A stretch of 64,000 bases of DNA from Paraburkholderia azotifigens (lineage in GTDB: Bacteria > Pseudomonadota > Gammaproteobacteria > Burkholderiales > Burkholderiaceae), in the NCBI RefSeq assembly GCF_007995085.1, contig NZ_VOQS01000003.1, positions 1,426,001 to 1,490,000 of the forward strand, written 5' to 3'. The notes beneath the pieces were generated by a model, which was not told the DNA's origin, did not search any database, and saw only the letters and a program-made list of their open reading frames with translations. This document shows positions 44,872 to 54,300 of this stretch, piece after piece (the stretch's first letter is position 1; every line of letters starts with the position of its first letter). The position numbers were made by a program, and so were the translations under genes.

Positions 44872-46395
44872 ATGAAACGCACGTCCCATCGCCGATCGCA
44901 CACCCATGGCGGCCAGGCACTCGTGCCCGCGCTGCTGTTCCTGCTGATCGGCGGTGTCGGTCTGTATGTCGCCTTCGGGTCGTTCCAGATGACGAGCGCA
45001 AAGATCAAGCTGCAGAACACAGCCGACGCCGCCGCATACAGCGCGGCTGTGCTGCAGGCACGCGACTACAACTTCTCCGCGTACACGAACCGTGCGATGG
45101 TCGCCAACCAGGTGAGCGCCGCACAGGTGGTCGCGTTGAAGTCGTGGATCGACGAACTCGACAACACGTATATGGGCAATCCCGACACCGAGCAGCTCGT
45201 GACGACCTTCGCCGATCATCCGGCGTTGTGGCGCACGCCGAAACAACGCGCGCACGCCGACATCGCGCCCGTGCGCGCGACGCTCGATGCGCTGCTGCCC
45301 GCCGTCGCGCGGGGCATCGGCGGTATCACGCGCGCGCTCAGCGATGCGCAGACGAACTATCACGCTGCGATATTCGCGGCGGTGCCCGAGGTCGCCAACG
45401 ACGTCGCGCAACGCAATCAGCCCGACACGCATGTGACGTCCGGCTATTTCACGAGTCCGCGCAATGCCGTGCAACTCGCTGCGTGGCAGACGTACACGCG
45501 CGTCGTCACGCCTGCGGGCAATCTCGACGCCGATCATTTCGCCGACGTCGTCACCGATTCAACGACGCTCGACCGCTTCGTGAAAGCGCGCGTGTCGTCG
45601 CGCAGCGTCGCGCCCGACTACCAGCAGCTCGACGATTCGAGTGCGCGCTGTCCGGGCGGCGGACGCATTGCGATTCGCGTCGCGCATGTCGGCGGCACGC
45701 AATTGCGCAGCGACAAGAAGGGCTGGCAATCGATCGACGCGAGCACCGCGCACATCACGATCACCTGCATCGATACCGTCGACGCCGCCATTGCGGGCCA
45801 CGGCGGCAGCGCGAACGGCGACGTGAGCAACTTCATGACGCATCCGCCGTTCGTCGCGTGGAGCGACTGGAAAGGCTATGGCGGCTATATGAACTTCGGC
45901 GACCCCGACAGCACGCAGCCGGGCATGAACGTGCCCGCCGCGATGGCCGAGCAGTTCACGCAAGGTCCTGGCGTTTCGCTCGATACCGCAAACGGCGGCC
46001 TGCTGCCGTATCAGGACATCGCGCACGCGCCGCTCGCGAGCGAAGCGCCGCGCATCACGATCGAAGTGGAGCGTATGGCTGGAACCCTCGTGAAGTCGGC
46101 GGGAGTGGGCGGCGCGGGCCGCATGCGCGTCGACGGCGGCAGCGCGAGCGGCGCGATGCGCACGCTGGCGAGCGCGCATGCGTATTTCGTGCGGCCATCT
46201 GCGGGCGCACTGGACGACGGGCTCGCAGGCGCATTGCACGATGCGGGTGCATGGTTGCGCGAGGACGGCAAGACCGAATATCCGAGCACGTTCAGCCCTT
46301 ATTGGCAGGCGTCGCTTGCGTCTGTCAGTGCAGAAGAGCGCGCCGCTGCGCAGGCCGCGCAGTTTCCGTCGGATGCTCGCGCGACAACGCCATGA
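44872..46395 (+). CDS. TadG-like pilus-associated protein
   Basis: A 507-residue protein. The N-terminus (Gly-Gly-Gln-Ala-Leu-Val-Pro-Ala-Leu-Leu-Phe-Leu-Leu) matches the TadE/TadG-like N-terminal segment (PF13400 type) with one transmembrane helix, followed by Asn-Thr-Ala-Asp-Ala-Ala-Ala-Tyr-Ser-Ala-Ala, which is typical for TadG relatives. The rest would be periplasmic and has no other domain I recognise; I see no von Willebrand-type metal site. It ends in an ATGA overlap with the next gene. TadG proteins are minor pilus or assembly components. A GTG at 44857 is an alternative start. Confidence 0.8.
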   Translation: MKRTSHRRSHTHGGQALVPALLFLLIGGVGLYVAFGSFQMTSAKIKLQNTADAAAYSAAVLQARDYNFSAYTNRAMVANQVSAAQVVALKSWIDELDNTYMGNPDTEQLVTTFADHPALWRTPKQRAHADIAPVRATLDALLPAVARGIGGITRALSDAQTNYHAAIFAAVPEVANDVAQRNQPDTHVTSGYFTSPRNAVQLAAWQTYTRVVTPAGNLDADHFADVVTDSTTLDRFVKARVSSRSVAPDYQQLDDSSARCPGGGRIAIRVAHVGGTQLRSDKKGWQSIDASTAHITITCIDTVDAAIAGHGGSANGDVSNFMTHPPFVAWSDWKGYGGYMNFGDPDSTQPGMNVPAAMAEQFTQGPGVSLDTANGGLLPYQDIAHAPLASEAPRITIEVERMAGTLVKSAGVGGAGRMRVDGGSASGAMRTLASAHAYFVRPSAGALDDGLAGALHDAGAWLREDGKTEYPSTFSPYWQASLASVSAEERAAAQAAQFPSDARATTP

Positions 46396-47225
46396 AGAAG
46401 CACATGAAACGGTGCGCCCGCACGCAATCCGGCCAGGCGCTAGTGGAGTTTCTCGTCGCCACGATGCTTGCGACGAGCGTGCTGTTGCTAGGCATCGTGA
46501 TGCTCGGCAAATTCAATGACATTCGCAATCGCACGCTGATGGGATCGCGCTACGCGGCGTGGGAACGCACCGTGTGGATCGACGCAGACGCGAACGGCTC
46601 GATTACGCGCGACTGGTATGCACGCTACGGCAACGGCGCATTGCAGGTGCAAAAAAGCGATCGGCAAATCCAGCGCGAACTGCTGGCGCGCGTCGTGACA
46701 GGCGCAAACCCTGGCGCGAACGGAGAGCGCCCCGCACAGCCTGCGATGTGGAAAGACGCGAGCGGCGCAGCGCTTCTCGACGACGCACGCGACGTCGCCG
46801 TCAGCACGCGCGAATCCGACTTGCCTTCGCAGCTCGATGCCTACACGTCGAATGGCTTTGGCTCGATGCCGACGGCAACAGGCAGCGCGCCGTTTGCCTC
46901 GACGCTGGATCTGCCGTCGGGTGCGCTGCAATCGGCCACCTTGCGCATCGCAACGGGCCTCCATAGCAACGCGCTGCGGCGTCTGTGGACGGGCTTCAAC
47001 GGCTTTGCCGTCGACGACACGAATGCGCTACTCGTGAACACATGGCTGCCCGAGGGCGCGCCGCGCGCCGAAGCGTTGTTCACGCAGGCCGTGCCCGCAG
47101 CCAATGCGGCGTTGATCACGCCTTCGCTGTATCAGGGCTTGCGTGTGTATGCGCCCGAAATCGATACGCTCGAAGTCGGCCGCATCCGCACCGACGTCGT
47201 GCCGGCTGACCGGCTTGCACGATGA
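46392..47225 (+). CDS. TadE-like pilus-associated protein
   Basis: A 277-residue protein whose N-terminus Gln-Ser-Gly-Gln-Ala-Leu-Val-Glu-Phe-Leu-Val-Ala is a TadE/pseudopilin-type leader (Gly followed by x-x-x-x-Glu-Phe) and a transmembrane segment. The remaining 230 residues are likely periplasmic and specific to this locus type. It overlaps the upstream TadG-like gene by four bases (ATGA) and the next gene likewise, so all are translated as a unit. The precise role is not known; it may be a minor pilin. Confidence 0.72.
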   Translation: MKKHMKRCARTQSGQALVEFLVATMLATSVLLLGIVMLGKFNDIRNRTLMGSRYAAWERTVWIDADANGSITRDWYARYGNGALQVQKSDRQIQRELLARVVTGANPGANGERPAQPAMWKDASGAALLDDARDVAVSTRESDLPSQLDAYTSNGFGSMPTATGSAPFASTLDLPSGALQSATLRIATGLHSNALRRLWTGFNGFAVDDTNALLVNTWLPEGAPRAEALFTQAVPAANAALITPSLYQGLRVYAPEIDTLEVGRIRTDVVPADRLAR

Positions 47226-47929
47226 GCGGCCCGTCGATGTGGCTTCTCCTTGGTGCCGTCATGCTGCCGCTGCACGCAATGGCCGCCCGTCCAGCTTGCG
47301 ATCGTCAACCCGTTCGCGCGGCGCATGTGCAGGTGATCGGCCGCGACATGCTCGTGGAGGGCGTACCGACGTCCGTCTACGGGATGGAGTTCAGCGGAAC
47401 ATCGGCTGATGTGTCGAACGAATTCCATGCGTTCTGGACGCACGCGCATGTTCCCGCGCGGGAACGTCGCGATGCGTCGGGGCTGCTGCTCGCAGCGCTC
47501 GACGGCGCATGTCACTACGTGCTCGTCGTTCCGGCGCGTGGAGACAGCGGTTCCGTGAAAGGGCTGATGAGCGTGATGCGTCTCGATGCTGCAGGTGCAA
47601 CGCATCGCGTCGAGGCTTCGCGTATTGCGCTGCCGCGAGGGGCGCGGACGGTTTCGGATATTGAAAGCCGCGACCCAGGGCAAGCAGGGCGCACGTGGTT
47701 GATCGACATGTCAGGTGAAGCGAAGGACAACGCGCAGCACTACACGCGTCAACTACAGCAGGCAGGCTGGCGCGTCGTCGCGCAGATGCCTGCGCTGCGG
47801 CTCGACGGGTCGCAGCGCACGACAGGCCATGTGCTCGCGATGCAGCGCGGCAGTGAGCGCATCGACGCTGTTTTCTCCCACCGCAACGGACAGACGGAGG
47901 CCGTGATCCATGCGACGACGGGCCCTTGA
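47222..47929 (+). CDS. Exported protein of unknown function in the Tad locus
   Basis: A 235-residue protein with an N-terminal signal peptide (hydrophobic residues 6-20, then Ala-Met-Ala-Ala). No conserved domain is recognised. Two Cys (in Arg-Pro-Ala-Cys-Asp near the mature start and Gly-Ala-Cys-His-Tyr) might form a disulfide in the periplasm. It overlaps the upstream gene by four bases and the following small pilin-like gene by 20 bases, which shows it belongs to the pilus operon. It may assist assembly or stability of the pilins. Confidence 0.7.
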   Translation: MSGPSMWLLLGAVMLPLHAMAARPACDRQPVRAAHVQVIGRDMLVEGVPTSVYGMEFSGTSADVSNEFHAFWTHAHVPARERRDASGLLLAALDGACHYVLVVPARGDSGSVKGLMSVMRLDAAGATHRVEASRIALPRGARTVSDIESRDPGQAGRTWLIDMSGEAKDNAQHYTRQLQQAGWRVVAQMPALRLDGSQRTTGHVLAMQRGSERIDAVFSHRNGQTEAVIHATTGP

Positions 47930-48107
47930 AACAGGACGTTCGCGCGGCCGCGCACAGCGCGGCCAGGCGGCCGTCGAGTACCTCGTCGTGACGGCTGTGA
48001 TCGTGTCGGCGCTGGTCGCGAGCGGCGATCAGTCGATCGTCAGCCGGCTTTGCGCGGCGTTCAAATCGCTGTATCGCGCGTATAGCTTCGCGCTCTCCTT
48101 ACCCTAA
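47910..48107 (+). CDS. Small Flp-type prepilin
   Basis: A 65-residue protein with a basic leader ending Gln-Arg-Gly, then Gln-Ala-Ala-Val-Glu-Tyr-Leu-Val-Val, which is a perfect Gly/x-x-x-x-Glu-Tyr class IVb prepilin cleavage site. The mature protein of about 47 residues has a hydrophobic helix and a short tail with one Cys. It is closer in size to true Flp pilins than the first gene of the locus. It overlaps the upstream gene by 20 bases and precedes cpaB by 19 bases. Confidence 0.75.
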   Translation: MRRRALETGRSRGRAQRGQAAVEYLVVTAVIVSALVASGDQSIVSRLCAAFKSLYRAYSFALSLP

Positions 48108-48126
48108 CCACTTCGCTTCGAATCCG

Positions 48127-49114
48127 ATGTTCAGGAAGATCAAGTTCCATACGCTGCTGGGCAATGCCTGGCTTCTGCTGCTCGTTGCGGTGCTGACGGC
48201 GGCCGCGCTCACGTGGTTCGTCTATCGCTATCTCGGCGAACGTGAGGCGCATGTGCGCGCCGAGGTGACGGGCAAGCTCACGCAGCGCGGCGTCGAAGTC
48301 GTGGTGCCGCGCCGCGATGTGTCGCCCGGCACGCCGCTGTCGAGCGACGCGTTCGTATCGCGCGAGATTGCGGCGGATCTCGTCTACGACGACATGGTGC
48401 GCGTCGATGCGTTCGACGCGGTCCGCAACGCGAAGCTCGTGCGCGCCGTGATGCATGGACGGCCGCTGCGCATGAGCGATATCGACGCACTGCGTGGGCG
48501 CGATTTCTCGGACACGGTGCCCGCCGGGCAGCGCGCATTGACGCTGGAAATCGATGCGGTGAACTCGACAGCGTCGATGCTGCGGCCGGGCAATCGCGTC
48601 GATATGTATTGGGTCGGCACGCAAGCCGATGCGGCGGCGGGCGAGGGCAAGGCCGTGCGTCTGCTGTTGCCCGACGTGCCGGTGCTCGCGACAGGCCAGC
48701 GCGTGAAAGCACGCGATGCAGGCGACGTGGATGAAGCAGGCAACGCGTCGCGCTATGACACCGTGACGATGCAGGTACCCGCCGCCGACGCGCCGCGCAT
48801 CGTGCTCGCGCAAAAGATGGGCGCGCTGCGGCTCATCCTCCGGAACGCCGGCGACAACGCCGCTGCTTCACCCCGTTGCGCTGACGGAAGGCGATGTGTT
48901 CGGCGCGGAGCACGTTGCACAGCGCGCATCCGTCGAAGTAATCGCGGGTGGCGGTACGGGCGCGGCTACGGCGAACGTCGCACAGGTTGCGCCGATGTCA
49001 TCGGGCGTCGCGAGCGAACCCGCCTCTTCGTCGCCGACGCTCTTCGAAAGCGCTGCCGTCATCGCCAGGCAAATTCAGCAACGCGACACGCACCGCGTCA
49101 GCGGTCAGAACTAG
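48127..49114 (+). pseudogene. cpaB: CpaB/RcpC Flp pilus assembly protein, one-base frame disruption
   Basis: From ATG 48127 the frame encodes CpaB: a membrane helix (residues 15-36), the SAF-like domain (Val-Pro-Arg-Arg-Asp-Val-Ser-Pro-Gly-Thr-Pro-Leu) and the RcpC segment up to Arg-Leu-Ile-Leu-Arg-Asn. After about 48845-48870 the matching C-terminal part (Leu-Thr-Glu-Gly-Asp-Val-Phe-Gly, then Val-Glu-Val-Ile-Ala-Gly-Gly) lies one frame over and ends at 49114. Skipping one base, for example G48859, restores about 328 residues. As given, the first frame does not stop but runs on into the cpaC frame. CpaB is a periplasmic component around the secretin. The indel could be real or a sequence error. 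Confidence 0.85.
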
Positions 49115-49143
49115 AAAAACAGACGTTATCTACCGGCTCACTC

Positions 49144-50499
49144 ATGAAAGCAGGTTCCTGTTCGAATGCGCTGCGACGTATGGCAGGCGCAGCCCTCTTC
49201 ATTGGCGTTCTCGCGATTGGTGCGAGCGCCACACACGCGATCGGTGCACAACGCAGCATCGATGAAAATGCCGCACAAAGCGCCGCTGTGCTCGATCTGT
49301 ACAAGGGCGAGGTGCGCATGCTCAACGTGCCAGGCACGATCAGACGCATCGCGATCGGCAACGGCAAGCTGGTGACGGCGAATGTCGTCGATGGACGCGT
49401 GATGCTGCTCGCGGAAAACGCGGGCATCACGTCACTCGTCGTGTGGAACGAGCGCGGCGTCGCGCTGCAGACGACGGTGCGCGTCGCGAAAGGCGACGTC
49501 GGCATGTCGGCGGCGCAGTTGCGCAGCGTGCTGACGTCGGTGCCCGGCGTGCGCGTGCAGGAGGTTGGACCGAACATCGTGCTATCGGGCAGCGTGCATC
49601 GCGACAAGGCCGCCGCCGTCAAAGCCGCGATTGCCGACATGACGAACCTGATCGACACGACGACGATCGACGAAGGCGACGCGCTCAAGAAAACCCTGCA
49701 TTTCAAGGTGCAAATCATGGAAGTGACACGCACCGGACAGAAGGACATCGGCATTGCGTGGGACAGCCAGTTCGCGGGGCCGCAGGTGTCGGGGCAGGGC
49801 TTCGTTGGTTCCGGCGCGACGAGCGGCGCGAACTTCCTGCTTGCGGGGATTGCATCGACGATCACGTCGCGCATCAACTTCGCGATCAACAACGGCGACG
49901 CCTTCATCCTCGCCGCGCCCGAACTGAATACGAAGAGCGGCGGCACGGCATCGTTCCTCGCGGGCGGCGAAGTGCCGATTCCAAAGGCCGGCGCGCTCGG
50001 CACGACCGACGTCGAATACAAGCCGTACGGCATCCGGCTGAACATCAGGCCCGTGGTCGACGCGAACGACATCATCTCGGCGACGGTGCAGACGGAGATC
50101 AGCCAGATCGATCCATCGGTGTCGTATGGCGGCTTTCCCGGCTTCCTGACGCGCAGCGCCAGTTCTGACATCTCGTTGCGCGCGGGCGAAACAATCGCGA
50201 TTTCAGGCCTTGTCAGTGCGGATGCGCTGAATGCTTCGGCGGGCATGCCGTTTCTCGCGCGGCTGCCCATCATCGGGCAACTGTTTCGCTCGGACAGCTT
50301 TCGCGCGAAGAACAGCGATCTTGTGATCTTCGTCACGCCGCTGATCTCGGATCCGTCGCGCGAACCGAATACCGCGTTGCTGGCGCGTGCGCAGGAAGGC
50401 GCGCGGCGCTACGCGGACCAGTATGGCGCGCGCAGTCCGCTCGATGCGCCCGTTGCGTCGGCGCCGCCGCAGAACGCGCCGCTTCATCCCTCACACTGA
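49144..50499 (+). CDS. cpaC: CpaC/RcpA secretin of the Tad/Flp pilus
   Basis: A 451-residue outer-membrane secretin. It has a signal peptide (residues 1-33), a pilus-secretin N-terminal domain (about 45-120) with Ile-Arg-Arg-Ile-Ala-Ile-Gly-Asn-Gly, a BON-like segment (about 125-180) and the secretin core (about 190-425) with the Val-Glu-Tyr-Lys-Pro-Tyr-Gly-Ile-Arg-Leu and Val-Pro-Ile-Pro-x-x-Gly phrases typical of CpaC. A Pro/Ala-rich tail follows. I chose ATG 49144, which opens the signal peptide; an uninterrupted upstream frame from 48127 is the misread cpaB. It should form the ring through which the pilus exits. Confidence 0.93.
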   Translation: MKAGSCSNALRRMAGAALFIGVLAIGASATHAIGAQRSIDENAAQSAAVLDLYKGEVRMLNVPGTIRRIAIGNGKLVTANVVDGRVMLLAENAGITSLVVWNERGVALQTTVRVAKGDVGMSAAQLRSVLTSVPGVRVQEVGPNIVLSGSVHRDKAAAVKAAIADMTNLIDTTTIDEGDALKKTLHFKVQIMEVTRTGQKDIGIAWDSQFAGPQVSGQGFVGSGATSGANFLLAGIASTITSRINFAINNGDAFILAAPELNTKSGGTASFLAGGEVPIPKAGALGTTDVEYKPYGIRLNIRPVVDANDIISATVQTEISQIDPSVSYGGFPGFLTRSASSDISLRAGETIAISGLVSADALNASAGMPFLARLPIIGQLFRSDSFRAKNSDLVIFVTPLISDPSREPNTALLARAQEGARRYADQYGARSPLDAPVASAPPQNAPLHPSH

Positions 50500-50507
50500 C
50501 GAACGAC

Positions 50508-52215
50508 ATGCTGAAACTGAAGGTGCAATCGCGCAATGGGCCCGCGCACACGGTCCACGTCGACGGAATGTGCACGATCGGCCGCGACGCGGCATGCGAT
50601 ATCGCGATCAAAGGCATGCTGGTGGGCCGCACGCATGCGCGCATCGTGAAGGACTTCCATGCGTGGTATGTCGAGGATCAGGGCGGCATTATCGCGACGA
50701 CGGTGAACGGTGCGCCCGTCGTGCGTTATGGCCCGCTCGTGGAAGGCGACCAGATCGAGATCGGCATGACGGTGCTGAGAGTGGAGGCGATGCAGGTGGC
50801 ACGCGTCGATCCGTTGCATTCCGCGCGGCACGTGATGGACGAACCCGCTATTGTTCGCGCTGACGTTCGCGCCGACGTTCGCGCCGACACGCCAGCGCCT
50901 TCGCGTGATGCCACCCCGACACGCATTGCGGCGATCAACAGTCCCGATGGCATCGGCCTGCGCAAGCTCTTGCACATGAAGGTGATCGACGCGCTCGACC
51001 TGCGCCGCCTGAACGTCTCGCGCATGGCCGACGACGAACTGCGCACGACCGTCAGCGACGCGCTCGACGATATCCTCGCGCGCGATGCCAGTTTTCATCG
51101 CGCGGACATTCCGTTGACGGCGTTGAAGAAGAGCGTGTTCGACGAAATCATCGGACTCGGTCCGCTCGAAGAATTGATCGCCGATCCAACGATCTCCGAA
51201 ATCATGGTCAACCGGCACGACGAGATTTTCATCGAGCAGCAAGGGCGCTTGCTGCGCTCGCCCGTGATCTTCACCGACGACCGCGCGGTGCTCGGTGCTA
51301 TCGAGCGGATCGTCGCGCCCGATTGGACGGCGCATCGACGAGAGTTCGCCGATGGTCGACGCGCGCCTCAGGGACGGTTCGCGCGTGAACGCGGTGATTC
51401 CACCGCTCGCGCTGAAAGGGCCGGGCATGACGGTCCGGAAATTTCCGCAGCACAAGCTGCGCGGCAACGATCTGTTGACCTTCGGCTCGCTGTCGCCCGC
51501 GATGCTCGCGTTCTTGCGCACGGCTGTCGAACATCGCGCGAACATCGTGATTTCGGGCGGCACGGGTTCGGGCAAGACAACGCTGCTCAACGTGATGTCC
51601 GACTATATCCCGGGCGAAGAGCGCATCGTGACCGTCGAAGATGCTGCCGAGTTGCAGCTGTCGCAGCCCAATCTCGTCGCGCTCGAAACCAGGCCTGCGA
51701 ATCTGGAAGGCAAGGGTGCCGTCACGATCCGCGAACTGGTGCGCAACTGTTTGCGGATGCGGCCCGACCGTATCGTGGTCGGCGAATGTCGAGGGGGCGA
51801 AACGCTCGACATGCTGCAGGCAATGAACACGGGTCACGACGGCTCGCTGACCACGGCGCACGCGAACTCGCCGCGAGATTGCATCGCGCGGCTCGAAGTG
51901 ATGACGCTGATGGCGGGACTCGATCTACCCGTGCAGGCGATACGCGAACAGGTTTGCGCGGCCGTCGACATCATCGTGCAGCAGACGCGCTTCTCATGCG
52001 GCTCGCGGCGCGTGACGCACATCACGGAAGTGAGCGGCATCGAGTCGGGCGTGATCCAGTTGCAGGACGTGTTCGTGTTCAGAGAGGCCGGCCTCGACGA
52101 GAACGGCAAGATTCGCGGGCAATTCGTGCCGACGTCGTGTATCCCCGATTTCTATCAGGATCTGATACGCCGCCGCATTGCCGTCGATACCTCGATTTTC
52201 ACGCAAAAAGAGTGA
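50508..52215 (+). pseudogene. cpaF: FHA-domain CpaF/TadA pilus ATPase, one-base frame disruption
   Basis: Residues 1-95 form an FHA domain (Ile-Gly-Arg-Asp-Ala-Ala and Gly-Arg-Thr-His-Ala-Arg), followed by a linker with a repeated Arg-Ala-Asp-Val unit and then the CpaF secretion ATPase. The frame from ATG 50508 is correct up to 51320; then G51321 appears to be an extra base, and the true continuation Ile-Gly-Arg-Arg-Ile-Asp-Glu-Ser-Ser-Pro-Met-Val-Asp lies one frame over, ending at 52215. That second part has Walker A Gly-Gly-Thr-Gly-Ser-Gly-Lys-Thr-Thr and the Val-Gly-Glu-Cys-Arg-Gly-Gly Walker B region. The restored protein has 568 residues. CpaF powers pilus assembly. As given, the gene would be non-functional. 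Confidence 0.88.
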
Positions 52216-52225
52216 GACTGCGCCG

Positions 52226-53068
52226 ATGAATCTGTTTCTCGTGTTCGTGTTTTGCGGCGCTTCCGTTTCGATCTGGCTCATCGCATGCGCCGTGCGCACT
52301 GCGCTTGCGAGCGGCACGCGTCATCTTGCCAGCGAGGTCGAACAATCGCTCGCCGATGCCTTCGTGTTCGTGAACCGTCAGAAGGCCGCCGCCGCTACCT
52401 TGAGTGCGATGGTTGCGCTGCCCGCGCTTGCGCTGCTGCTGACGGGCAGCTCGCTGGCCGCGCTCGCGTCGCTGCCGATCGTGTGGTTCGTGCCGCGCAC
52501 AATGCTGGCCTGGATGCACGCGCGTCGCATCCGCACGTTGGAGCGTCAGTTGCCCGACATGCTGTTGATGATCGCGGGCGCGTTGCGCGCCGGCGCGAGC
52601 TTCCCGATTGCGCTCGAAAGCGGCGTGCAGGAATCGGCGCCGCCGATTTCGCAGGAATTTGATCTGCTGTTGCGCGAGATCCGTCTCGGCGTCGACCTCG
52701 ACGTCGCGATGCGCAACATCGAAAAGCGCATACCTGTACCCGACTTCATGATGGTGACGGCAGCCGTGACGATATCGCGCGAGGTCGGCGGCAATCTCGC
52801 GGAAGCGCTCGAATCCGTTGCGAGCACGTTGCGCGGCAAGCTGCAGATGGAAGGCAAGATTCGCGCGCTCACGTCGCAGGGACGCATGCAGGGCATCGTG
52901 ATGACCTGTCTGCCGCTGTTCGTGATGATGGTGCTGCGCATGTTGGAGCCTGCCGCGATGGCGCCGCTCTTCACGTCGCCGGTGGGCTGGGCGACGCTCG
53001 CCGCGATCGCGGTGATGGAGCTGCTCGGCTATCTGTCGATAACGCGCATCGTGCGCATCAACGTGTAG
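52226..53068 (+). CDS. tadB: TadB inner-membrane platform protein
   Basis: A 280-residue membrane protein of the type II secretion F family. Helices lie at about 3-22, 53-90, 235-255 and 258-278; the cytoplasmic domain (about 100-225) has Leu-Pro-Asp-Met-Leu-Leu-Met-Ile-Ala-Gly-Ala-Leu-Arg-Ala-Gly, the TadB signature region. ATG 52226 is 10 bases after the cpaF stop. With TadC it forms the inner-membrane base acted on by CpaF. The gene is intact, which makes the cpaF indel stand out. Confidence 0.92.
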   Translation: MNLFLVFVFCGASVSIWLIACAVRTALASGTRHLASEVEQSLADAFVFVNRQKAAAATLSAMVALPALALLLTGSSLAALASLPIVWFVPRTMLAWMHARRIRTLERQLPDMLLMIAGALRAGASFPIALESGVQESAPPISQEFDLLLREIRLGVDLDVAMRNIEKRIPVPDFMMVTAAVTISREVGGNLAEALESVASTLRGKLQMEGKIRALTSQGRMQGIVMTCLPLFVMMVLRMLEPAAMAPLFTSPVGWATLAAIAVMELLGYLSITRIVRINV

Positions 53069-53074
53069 GCGGCC

Positions 53075-53953
53075 ATGCTGATTGTGTCGCTTGCGATTGG
53101 CGTCAGCGTCGTGCTGACAGGCTTGCTCGCGCTGGATGCCGTGCGCCGCCTGATGCGCGACGTGCCAAAGGAAGACCGGACGTGGCTCGATGCGTTGCCG
53201 CCGCTGCTGCGCCTCATCTGGCCTGCCGTCAATTTCGTCGCGCATTACTGTGCAGGCTGGTTCGGCGAACGCCTCATTGCGCGCACGGACGCGCAGCTGC
53301 GTCTTACGTCGCTCAACTTCCTGATGAACGCGCGGCAGTTCATGGCGCTGTCGATGGTGTCGTCGGTTGGGGCTTTGCTGCTTGCGCTTGTGGCGATGCT
53401 GGCGAGCGGCCTGTTTTCAACCGCAGTTCTGCTTCTGGCGACATGCGTGGGCTTTTTCTATCCGCGTCTCTGGATGCGCGATGTGCGGCGGCGTCACGTC
53501 GCCACGATGCTGCGCCAGTTGCCCGTCTATCTCGACTTCCTGACGCTTGCGGTCGAAGCGGGACTCAACATCAACGGCGCTATGCAGAAGTCCGTCGAGA
53601 AAGGCCCGGACGGGCCGCTTCGGCGCGAATTCGATCATGTGCTGCGGGATCTGAAGTCAGGCTTGAACCGCGCGGACGCGTTGCGGCGTTTCGACGAGCG
53701 TCAGCGGATTGCTGAAGTGTCGAATCTGGTCCGCACGATTGCGCAAGCGGACCGGATGGGTTCGGGGCTCGCGAAGACGTTGCGCTTCCAGTCCGAACAG
53801 CGGCGCTCGGAACGCTTCCAGCGAGCGGAGAAGCAGGCGATGGAAGCTCCCGTCAAACTGGTGTTTCCGCTGCTCGTATTCATCTTTCCGGTGACGTTCA
53901 TCGTGCTCGCGTTTCCGATTGCGATGAAGTTCGTTCAAGAAGGGCTGTTGTGA
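53075..53953 (+). CDS. tadC: TadC inner-membrane platform protein
   Basis: A 292-residue protein of the same T2SF family as TadB. It has an N-terminal helix (1-22), a pair of helices at about 90-130, the conserved Leu-Pro-Val-Tyr-Leu-Asp-Phe-Leu-Thr-Leu-Ala-Val-Glu-Ala-Gly segment near residue 150 and a C-terminal helix (about 265-285). ATG 53075 follows the tadB stop by six bases. Its stop overlaps the GTG start of the DUF192 gene, so the pilus operon continues downstream. Confidence 0.92.
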   Translation: MLIVSLAIGVSVVLTGLLALDAVRRLMRDVPKEDRTWLDALPPLLRLIWPAVNFVAHYCAGWFGERLIARTDAQLRLTSLNFLMNARQFMALSMVSSVGALLLALVAMLASGLFSTAVLLLATCVGFFYPRLWMRDVRRRHVATMLRQLPVYLDFLTLAVEAGLNINGAMQKSVEKGPDGPLRREFDHVLRDLKSGLNRADALRRFDERQRIAEVSNLVRTIAQADRMGSGLAKTLRFQSEQRRSERFQRAEKQAMEAPVKLVFPLLVFIFPVTFIVLAFPIAMKFVQEGLL

Positions 53954-54300
53954 AGCACGCGCGCCTGATTCATCGCGGCATGGAGACCCGCATTGCGCTC
54001 GAAGTCGCTGACGGGTCAATCGAACGCATGCGTGGACTGCTCGGTCGCTCCCGTCTCGACGCGGATCGGGCACTGTGGCTCGAACCGTGCAATGCGGTGC
54101 ATACGTTCGGCATGCGCTTTCCGATCGACGTCGTGTTCATCGACAAAGGCGGCCGTGTGCTGGCTGTTCATCGCAACGTGAGTCGCGCGCGTGTGCTGGT
54201 TTGCTGGCGAGCGAGGAGCGTGCTCGAAATGCGCGCGCATGCGGCGCAGGCGTGGTGCGTCGATGTACGCGATTCGCTCGAATGGAGGGCGTCGTCGTGA
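53950..54300 (+). CDS. DUF192 family protein in the Tad locus
   Basis: A 116-residue protein with the DUF192 fold, recognised by Glu-Arg-Met-Arg-Gly-Leu-Leu-Gly-Arg, Leu-Glu-Pro-Cys-Asn-Ala-Val-His-Thr-Phe-Gly-Met and Pro-Ile-Asp-Val-Val-Phe-Ile-Asp. Many DUF192 proteins are exported, but this one has no signal peptide. The start is GTG 53950, overlapping the tadC stop, and its stop overlaps the start of tadE. DUF192 genes recur in Tad loci of beta-proteobacteria as I recall, but no function is proven. Confidence 0.88.
   Translation: MKHARLIHRGMETRIALEVADGSIERMRGLLGRSRLDADRALWLEPCNAVHTFGMRFPIDVVFIDKGGRVLAVHRNVSRARVLVCWRARSVLEMRAHAAQAWCVDVRDSLEWRASS

Noticed and set aside
48127..50499. A single 790-residue CpaB-CpaC fusion protein
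   Set aside because: The frame is open only because cpaB is frame-disrupted. Between about 48870 and 49140 the fused reading is Arg/Cys-rich nonsense, while the true CpaB end lies in another frame and CpaC has its own signal peptide at 49144.
51300..51345. Programmed ribosomal frameshift in cpaF
   Set aside because: No slippery heptamer or clear downstream pseudoknot is visible, and CpaF proteins are normally encoded in a single frame.
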